Assembly (NCBI GenBank): GCA_021776335.1
Contig: JAJFGB010000011.1
Location: forward strand, 124,001 to 188,000
Length of the DNA stretch: 64,000 nucleotides
Direction: 5' to 3'
Origin: Hyphococcus sp.
GTDB lineage: Bacteria > Pseudomonadota > Alphaproteobacteria > Caulobacterales > Parvularculaceae
This document shows, piece by piece, positions 58,699-64,000 of this stretch. Position 1 is the stretch's first letter; each line of letters starts with the position of its first letter. The position numbers and the translations under genes are program-made. The notes under the pieces are model-generated. The model saw only the letters and a program-made list of their open reading frames with translations. It was not told the origin of the DNA and did no database searches.

Positions 58699-59142
58699 AT
58701 GGCACTCAAAAAAGATCAAACGCAGTCTAGCGCCCGGCCAGACTATCTGGCTGCGCATGCATGTTTTGATTGCCGAAAGAGTTTTAAGCGAAAACCAGAT
58801 ATCAGACAATTGGTAAAGCTATGTCCTGATTGCGGCGGCCCCGCTGTAAATCTCGGACGAAAATTCAAGCCGCCAGCAAAAGACAAAGTATCGGAATGGG
58901 AAGTCGTTCGGTTTCTGTATGAATCGGGCTTTCCATTTCATTCTGTTGGAGAACCCTATCCACGAACGATGTCCGAAGCGAAAGACTTTGTGCAGCGTTA
59001 TGAGGCGAGCAAAATTAAATCGGTAAAAGTGCCGGTGTGGACGGATCACCCTGTCAGGAAAGGCAAACGACAGCTTAGATATATATCTTGTTCGTGGACG
59101 CCATACGAGAATCCAGTTCTGCCTGATGGTGATCCTACATGA
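58699..59142 (+). CDS. Zinc-ribbon-like hypothetical protein
   Basis: This 147-aa protein has two CxxC pairs, ACFDCRKSFKR and LCPDCGGPAVNLG, which should form one zinc ribbon at about residues 20-50. The remainder is basic, with WEVVRFLYESGFPFHSVGEP in the middle and RYISCSWTPYENP near the end. The function is unknown. It lies 4 bp after ybaB and overlaps the MFS gene by 4 bp (ATGA), so it belongs to the dnaX transcription unit. Its coding sequence looks richer in A+T than its neighbours, which hints at later insertion. Confidence 0.85.
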   Translation: MALKKDQTQSSARPDYLAAHACFDCRKSFKRKPDIRQLVKLCPDCGGPAVNLGRKFKPPAKDKVSEWEVVRFLYESGFPFHSVGEPYPRTMSEAKDFVQRYEASKIKSVKVPVWTDHPVRKGKRQLRYISCSWTPYENPVLPDGDPT

Positions 59143-60347
59143 ATCCACTTCTAGTTCTCCGCCGTCTCGCTGCCGATCGATCTCCGTTTATGGCGCTCGC
59201 GCTGATGGCGGTCGCCGTACAGCTGTCTTTTGCGGCCTGGTACACACTTGCCAAAAATTTTGCGGTCGACGGCGTTGGCATGACTGGCGCCGAAGTGGGC
59301 CTGCAGGAAACCATCCGTGAAATTCCTGGCTTCCTCGCGTTTCTGGTAATTTATGTCCTGCTCATGATGCGCGAGCAAACCCTGGCGCTGATCTCGCTTG
59401 CGCTGCTTGCCATCGGGGTTGCGGTCACCGGATATTTTCCAAGCGTTTGGGCGTTTTATCTGACGACATTCCTGATGTCCGTCGGCTTTCACTATTTCGA
59501 AACAGTCAATCAATCACTTCAATTACAATGGTTGCCGAAACGCGATGCGCCGAGACAACTCGGCCGGCTGATAGCCGTTGCTGCTGGCGCGCAGCTTGCG
59601 GTTTATGGCTTGATCGCGCTGATCTGGAAGAGTTTTTCGCTAAATTTTGAGGCGGTCTTCCTGCTTTTTGGTGCGTTGACGTTGGTGATCGTTTTTTACC
59701 TCTGGCGCGCCTTTCCATATTTCAAAGAGGAAACGCCTCAGCATAAACATCTCGTCATTCGCAAGCGTTATTGGCTCTATTATGCGCTTACTTTTATGTC
59801 GGGCGCCCGGCGGCAGATATTCACTGTTTTTGCCGCGTTGTTGATGGTGCAAAAATTTGGTTATGACGTTCATGAAATCGCGATATTGTTTCTCGTCAAT
59901 ACCGGGTTCAATATTCTCTTTGCGTCCCGCATCGGCGCGTTGATCGGTCGGTTTGGGGAGCGCAACGCCTTGCGCGTTGAATATATCGGCCTCATTGGCG
60001 TTTTTATATCTTACGCATTCGTCTCAAGTCCGTGGGCTGCGGCGGGGCTATACATCATCGACCACGCTTTTTTTGCAATGGCGATTGCCATCAAAACCTA
60101 TTTCCAAAAAATCACAGACCCGAAGGACATTGCCGGCACCGCCGGGTTTGCCTTCACCATCAATCATATCGCAGCGGTGATTATTCCGGCGAGTTTCGGC
60201 TTGATCTGGCTGGTCAGCCCGTCGCTGGTGTTTCTCCTCGGCGCCGCTATGGCTGTCGGTTCGCTGGTCTTGTCATTTTTGATTCCGCGTCACCCCGAAG
60301 AGGGCCGTGAAACAGTTTTGGCGCCGCGCCCGGTGGCGGCGGAGTAA
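59139..60347 (+). CDS. MFS transporter
   Basis: This 402-aa protein has about 11-12 membrane segments and the general layout of a major facilitator. Visible segments include LMAVAVQLSFAAWYTLAKNFAV, FLAFLVIYVLLMMREQTLALI, LAVYGLIALIWK and the C-terminal LVFLLGAAMAVGSLVLSFLI. A cytosolic loop (RAFPYFKEETPQHKHLVIRKR) splits two halves. Substrate cannot be told. Its start overlaps the zinc-ribbon gene by 4 bp, so the two are coupled. It sits between ybaB and recR. Confidence 0.87.
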   Translation: MNPLLVLRRLAADRSPFMALALMAVAVQLSFAAWYTLAKNFAVDGVGMTGAEVGLQETIREIPGFLAFLVIYVLLMMREQTLALISLALLAIGVAVTGYFPSVWAFYLTTFLMSVGFHYFETVNQSLQLQWLPKRDAPRQLGRLIAVAAGAQLAVYGLIALIWKSFSLNFEAVFLLFGALTLVIVFYLWRAFPYFKEETPQHKHLVIRKRYWLYYALTFMSGARRQIFTVFAALLMVQKFGYDVHEIAILFLVNTGFNILFASRIGALIGRFGERNALRVEYIGLIGVFISYAFVSSPWAAAGLYIIDHAFFAMAIAIKTYFQKITDPKDIAGTAGFAFTINHIAAVIIPASFGLIWLVSPSLVFLLGAAMAVGSLVLSFLIPRHPEEGRETVLAPRPVAAE

Positions 60348-60436
60348 GATTTGATTGTTGTTGTCGCGCAATCAAACGGCTACCGTTGAATGCTTCGCAT
60401 TGAGTTCCTGATCACCCGCCAGCCCGGAAAGTCAAA

Positions 60437-61042
60437 ATGCCCACCGCTACGATTGGTCCAGAATTACAGCGCCTTATTGACCTCCTTGCGAAAATGCCGG
60501 GACTTGGTCCACGTTCAGCCAAACGCGCTGCGCTTTATCTTTTAAAAAAACGCGAGCCCGTTATGCGGCCACTAGCGTTCGCGCTCGATGACGCGGCGAA
60601 TAAAGTCAAAGCCTGTTCTGTGTGCGGCAATTGGGATTCTATCGACCCTTGCGCTGTCTGCGCAGATTCCGATCGCGACCAGAATGTGCTCTGCGTTGTG
60701 GAGGATGTTTCGGCGCTTTGGGCCCTTGAGCGTGCTGGCGCTCACAAAGGGCGCTATCAGGTGCTTGGCGGTTTATTGTCGCCTCTCGACGGCGTCGGGC
60801 CGGACGATCTTAATATTGGCGCCTTGGTCGCGCGCGCCAAAGAAGAAGCAGTAACCGAAGTTGTGCTGGCGCTCGCCGCCACCGTCGACGGTCAAACAAC
60901 GGCGCATTATCTCTCCGAGCATCTTGTGGGCGTAGGTGTTTCGGTTACGCGCCTTTCGCAAGGTGTGCCTGTCGGCGGCGAACTGGATTACCTTGATGAA
61001 GGAACGCTGGCGGCGGCGATGAAGACCCGCCGTGCGTTTTAA
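60437..61042 (+). CDS. recR: Recombination mediator protein RecR
   Basis: This 201-aa protein acts with RecF and RecO to load RecA at gaps. It has the helix-hairpin-helix [21 protein letters not shown], a four-cysteine zinc finger ([21 protein letters not shown]), a Toprim domain beginning [21 protein letters not shown], and the C-terminal [20 protein letters not shown]. All are standard. It follows the MFS gene by 89 bp, so it may have a separate promoter. A nested-hairpin repeat starts 3 bp after its stop. Confidence 0.97.
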   Translation: MPTATIGPELQRLIDLLAKMPGLGPRSAKRAALYLLKKREPVMRPLAFALDDAANKVKACSVCGNWDSIDPCAVCADSDRDQNVLCVVEDVSALWALERAGAHKGRYQVLGGLLSPLDGVGPDDLNIGALVARAKEEAVTEVVLALAATVDGQTTAHYLSEHLVGVGVSVTRLSQGVPVGGELDYLDEGTLAAAMKTRRAF

Positions 61043-61044
61043 CC

Positions 61045-61107
61045 GGAACGCTTTCAGCGAAAGCGGGTTTTGTTTCGCAGTCGACTACGCGACCAAACAA
61101 TAAACTA
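61045..61107 (+). repeat. Nested-stem intergenic repeat, copy 2 (after recR)
   Basis: GGAACGCTTTCAGCGAAAGCGGG, TTTCGCAG and CTACGCGACCAAACAATAAACTAGG align with the other three copies. The inner arms GCGAAA/TTTCGC are intact; the outer arms are more decayed. It reaches the stop codon of the convergent GT87-like gene. Confidence 0.7.
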
Positions 61108-62349
61108 GGTCGGTAAGACCGTTCTGGTTTGTGCTTCGCCCGATGGGAAAGGGTGCAGCCGCATCTGTCGCAAAACAAAAATAAACGCTACAGCCGTTAC
61201 GGCAAAGCCAAGATTAAATCCTAACAGGCGCGGGTCGCCGGGAATGAATAACGGCGCCAGGAACAGGGCTGCGAGCCAGAGCTGGTCATGAGGGCGCCAG
61301 CCTTTTTCGAGTGCTTGCAGCGCCAGAAGCGCGATCGGGGCCGCCAGGATCACAAGCTCATAATAAAATAAATAGGGCGAGACAAAATAGGCGCCGACAC
61401 ATATAGCGCCGGCGCGCAATGCTTTGTTGTCATAACGTCGCCAAATGATGACGGTTGCCCATATGGCGGCGATCACGCCCAGTCCATGCATTGCCAGTGC
61501 AAGAATTTTCGGCGCGCCCGCCAACATGAAAGCAGCAAACATTGTGGGCATTTTATATAGGGGCATGACGCCGTCACCCACCGCCGCGGAAACGCCAACA
61601 ACACTTTCGATAAAGGCGATCCAGGGGTCTGGACCGAAGACGGCCAGGCTTGCCGCGCCAAGGAATAGCGATCCGGCTGCGGCCCAGCCAAAGGCGCGCC
61701 AATAGCCGCCAGCGATAAAAGCAAACGGAAGAAGAATGCCAAGCTGTGGCTTCATGGTCAGGAGCGCTGCACAGAGCCCGGCGACGGCGGGGCGTTTATC
61801 CGGGTAAAGAGCAGCGCCGAGGAGGAGGCTGGCGGCCAGAAAACCATTTTGTCCGGTTATCGCCGCTTGAAACGTCGCGGGCGCTGCAAGGACGATCAAC
61901 AGGGTGAGGCCCTTGACCCCGGCGCTGCGGATTGTCGCGATAAAGATTACAAAAGACCCGCCGGTCCAGGCAGCATAGCCGAGACCAAAAGGCAGGAATG
62001 CGAGAAACGACACTGCAAAAAAATAAGTTGGCGGATATTGCCAGGTTAAACCATAGGCATCGCGTGGCGGGCCCATCTCCAAAAGCAAAGCTTGAAAATA
62101 GGCGGTGTCATAAAGCGATGAAATCTCACCTGCCGCCGCCGCCTGCGCTGCCGTCCAGAAAACGACGAAATCCCCTCCCACTGGTGTGCCGGCAGGTGTA
62201 ACGAAATCCTTGGCCAAAACGAGCTGAACCACAAAGACGCCATATATGGATAAAGCAACGATTGCCGCGCCGATTGCCGCTTGCCGCGCCGTCAGGCGGA
62301 TATCAGTGATCTCCGTCAGCATATTGAAAAATGGCTTTGCCATGGGCAA
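61105..62349 (-). CDS. GT87/DUF2029-family membrane glycosyltransferase
   Basis: This 414-aa protein has about nine or ten hydrophobic segments and the marks of the GT-C-type DUF2029 family. The first loop contains PVGGDFVVFWTAAQAAAAGEIS, in which an Asp is the expected catalytic base, followed by SLYDTAYFQ and YGLTWQYPPTYF. Later GLCAALLTMKPQLGILLPFA is the most typical stretch. Mycobacterial relatives add mannose or arabinose from polyprenyl phosphate; the substrate here is unknown. ATGs at 62349 and 62340 are both possible starts. Confidence 0.9.
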   Translation of the reverse strand: MPMAKPFFNMLTEITDIRLTARQAAIGAAIVALSIYGVFVVQLVLAKDFVTPAGTPVGGDFVVFWTAAQAAAAGEISSLYDTAYFQALLLEMGPPRDAYGLTWQYPPTYFFAVSFLAFLPFGLGYAAWTGGSFVIFIATIRSAGVKGLTLLIVLAAPATFQAAITGQNGFLAASLLLGAALYPDKRPAVAGLCAALLTMKPQLGILLPFAFIAGGYWRAFGWAAAGSLFLGAASLAVFGPDPWIAFIESVVGVSAAVGDGVMPLYKMPTMFAAFMLAGAPKILALAMHGLGVIAAIWATVIIWRRYDNKALRAGAICVGAYFVSPYLFYYELVILAAPIALLALQALEKGWRPHDQLWLAALFLAPLFIPGDPRLLGFNLGFAVTAVAFIFVLRQMRLHPFPSGEAQTRTVLPT

Positions 62350-62466
62350 AACCTATGGTTAACGCCTAAAGAAAGGATTATCGGCTTGCCTGCATGGGGC
62401 TGAAGGTTTGCCCCAGACCCGGGGAAATCCGGTGGCCGACGCAAAAGCGAATCGTTTTAATTGGTA

Positions 62467-63924
62467 ATGATGATCAATGATGCCCTAAACAGCGCGGGCC
62501 TTGCCCCAGACCAGCCATCCTTTTGGCTGGTCCTTTTTCTTTTTATCGCGACAGTTTTTTTCACGCTGGAAGCGCGCAAACAGTCGCGCCGCGCGTCACT
62601 GCATCGCCGTGAGCTTGAAAATACCCGAGTCACGCTCTCGGCGGCGCAAACCCGCGCTGAAGAGGCGAGCGAAGTGAAGGCGGAACTGACCGAAGAGCGC
62701 ATCCAGCGTCAACGCCTTGAAGCTGAAGCTGCCGCCAATGAAGCAAAGCTTGCCGAGCGTGAGCGCGCCATGGCGGAGCTCAAAATGCGGATGGAAAGTG
62801 AATTTAAGGCGACGACGGCTGAGTTGCTCGATGGCGCTCATAAGGCGTTTTTGCAGCGCGCCGGCGAAACTTTTGAGCGCCATCGTGAGAGTGCAAAAAC
62901 CGAAAATGATCAGCGGCGCAAAGCGCTTGATGATCTGTTGACGCCAGTCAGTGAAACATTGACGCGCTATGAAAAAGGGCTCGCTGACATGCGCGCTGAA
63001 CAGCAAAAATCACGAGGAGAATTACAAGGGCAGATTGGCGCACTGGCGCAATCCACGCAGGATGTCAGAGCGGAGGCGCAGAAACTTGCCACTGCGCTGC
63101 GCGCTGGCCCAAAAACCCGCGGTCGCTGGGGCGAAGAACAATTGCGCAACGTCGTCGAGATCGCCGGCATGAGCGCTTATGTGGATTTCCGGGAGCAGGT
63201 CTCCCACGGTGACGGAGACAAGCGCAAAATACCAGACATGGTTGTGAGCCTTCCGGGAGGACGTGTCATCGCCGTCGATTCCAAGGTTTCTTTGGGTGCT
63301 TATCTTGATGCGGTCGAAGCAGAAACCGATGATGCGCGCGCCGGGCATTTGGCGCGCCATGCAGATGACCTGTGGAACCACGTCAAATCGCTATCGGCAA
63401 AAGATTATGCCGCATCGCTACGCGATGCGCTGGACTATGTCGTAATGTTCGTGCCCGGAGAAAACTATTTTTCAGCAGCGCTGGAGGCCCGCCCACAACT
63501 TTACCAGGACGCATTTGATCGAAAAATATTGATCGCGAGCCCAACCATTTTGATTGCATTGCTTAAGTCCGCAGCGCTGAACTGGCGTCAGGAGAAACTT
63601 ACTGAGAATGCGCAAGCAGTTGCTCTCATGGCCAAGGATTTATATGACAGCCTTCGTGTTATGGGTGGCCATTTGGGTGGGCTGGGCAAGGCGCTGGAAG
63701 GTGCTGTCAAAAAATATAATTCAACCATTGGTGGGCTGGAGCAGCGTGTGATGCCACGGGCGCGTAAATTTGCGGAATATGAATTGCCCGGAATCGATGC
63801 GGAAATCGAAATTCTGCAAGTGGTTGAGAACGCACCGCGTGAGTTGCGCGCTGACACCGACTTGCTTCTCTCTGGCGACAATGACGCCCCGGTGGACAAC
63901 AAAGCTCAAGACGACGCCGCCTGA
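62467..63924 (+). CDS. rmuC: DNA recombination protein RmuC
   Basis: This 485-aa protein has an N-terminal membrane helix (FWLVLFLFIATVFFTLEA), a long coiled coil (about 40-215, with LTEERIQRQRLEAEAAANEA) and a C-terminal nuclease-like domain. The latter contains GRWGEEQLRNVVEIAGMSAY, PDMVVSLPGGRVIAVDSKVSL, DYVVMFVPGENYFSAAL and IASPTILIALLKSAALNWRQ, all RmuC marks. RmuC limits inversions between short repeats. ATG 62467 or 62470 is likelier than the TTG in the track. The window ends 76 bp after its stop, with nothing further visible. Confidence 0.95.
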   Translation: MMINDALNSAGLAPDQPSFWLVLFLFIATVFFTLEARKQSRRASLHRRELENTRVTLSAAQTRAEEASEVKAELTEERIQRQRLEAEAAANEAKLAERERAMAELKMRMESEFKATTAELLDGAHKAFLQRAGETFERHRESAKTENDQRRKALDDLLTPVSETLTRYEKGLADMRAEQQKSRGELQGQIGALAQSTQDVRAEAQKLATALRAGPKTRGRWGEEQLRNVVEIAGMSAYVDFREQVSHGDGDKRKIPDMVVSLPGGRVIAVDSKVSLGAYLDAVEAETDDARAGHLARHADDLWNHVKSLSAKDYAASLRDALDYVVMFVPGENYFSAALEARPQLYQDAFDRKILIASPTILIALLKSAALNWRQEKLTENAQAVALMAKDLYDSLRVMGGHLGGLGKALEGAVKKYNSTIGGLEQRVMPRARKFAEYELPGIDAEIEILQVVENAPRELRADTDLLLSGDNDAPVDNKAQDDAA

Positions 63925-64000
63925 GGGCAACGCCCAGAGCCATTCGCTTTCAAATTGAATCACGGAATAGCTCTAGTCTATTGTTTATCGCATTTCTTTC

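Noticed and set aside
60350-60376. TTTGATTG/CAATCAAA inverted repeat after the MFS gene as a terminator
   Set aside because: It is AT-rich and weak and has no T-run.
1-64000. CRISPR array, insertion sequence or prophage
   Set aside because: No regularly spaced direct repeats, transposase, integrase or phage structural gene was seen on either strand.

Overview
The window looks like chromosome of a flagellated alphaproteobacterium of the Caulobacterales/Parvularculales kind. The evidence is gene order: fliQ-fliR-flhB followed by the cell-cycle kinase cckA; dnaQ/secB/fxsA/Tim44/mltA/smr; hslVU next to his genes; coq7-dsbB; SRP RNA-dnaX-ybaB. It also comes from CtrA-type boxes (TTAA-N7-TTAA). 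The most likely source is a marine or soil Parvularculaceae/Hyphomonadaceae-like organism, but no species can be named from the sequence alone.

Layout. 0-3 kb: a cut-off thiamine-phosphate-synthase-like gene head to head with yggS, an OmpR-type response regulator, an ArsC-like reductase, a DUF302 protein and the remnant of a patatin gene. 3.1-9.4 kb: flagellar basal-body and export genes flgB-flgC-fliE, then fliQ-fliR-flhB, then cckA. The fliQ unit has a perfect CtrA box, so the CckA-CtrA pathway probably feeds back on its neighbours. 9.4-18 kb: proofreading exonuclease, secB, fxsA, Tim44-like, mltA, smr, a 623-aa membrane protein with a prephenate-dehydratase-like layout (it also has a perfect CtrA box), and hslU/hslV. 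18-24 kb: histidine genes hisB-hisH-hisA-hisF-hisE, carrying two paralogous small secreted cysteine proteins and a CYTH-CHAD protein as passengers. 24-28.9 kb: M2 peptidase, coq7, dsbB, exoD, tRNA-Leu(CAA), GyrI-like protein.

28.9-32.2 kb is the most unusual part. Two cytochrome P450 genes flank an unannotated 29-codon gene with a strong Shine-Dalgarno, its own AT-rich upstream region and a terminator hairpin. The peptide has a basic N-terminal half and an aromatic C-terminus (CGYMWVDYAEL). This is the architecture of a P450-modified ribosomal peptide (RiPP), and I regard it as the best candidate for an undescribed system here.

32-43.5 kb is accessory: metallo-beta-lactamase-fold protein, cupin, old-yellow-enzyme reductase plus NTF2-like protein under a divergent LysR regulator, secreted proteins (Tyr/Arg/Asp-rich, beta-helix, Sel1), a TusA-like protein and a TonB-dependent receptor. 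43.6-54.3 kb: SPFH/NfeD membrane module, threonine dehydratase, SelO, SIMPL lipoprotein, ABA4-like and 7-TM membrane proteins, a 45-aa membrane microprotein, a proteasome-like (Ntn-hydrolase) protein with a small partner, and a membrane cytochrome c. 54.4-64 kb: pheA, nudC, SRP RNA, dnaX-ybaB, a zinc-ribbon protein and an MFS transporter, recR, a GT87-like membrane protein and rmuC.

Four dispersed intergenic repeats fold as two nested stems with compensatory base changes, and two further large inverted repeats sit back to back at 27.1-27.3 kb. I saw no CRISPR array, insertion sequence or phage.
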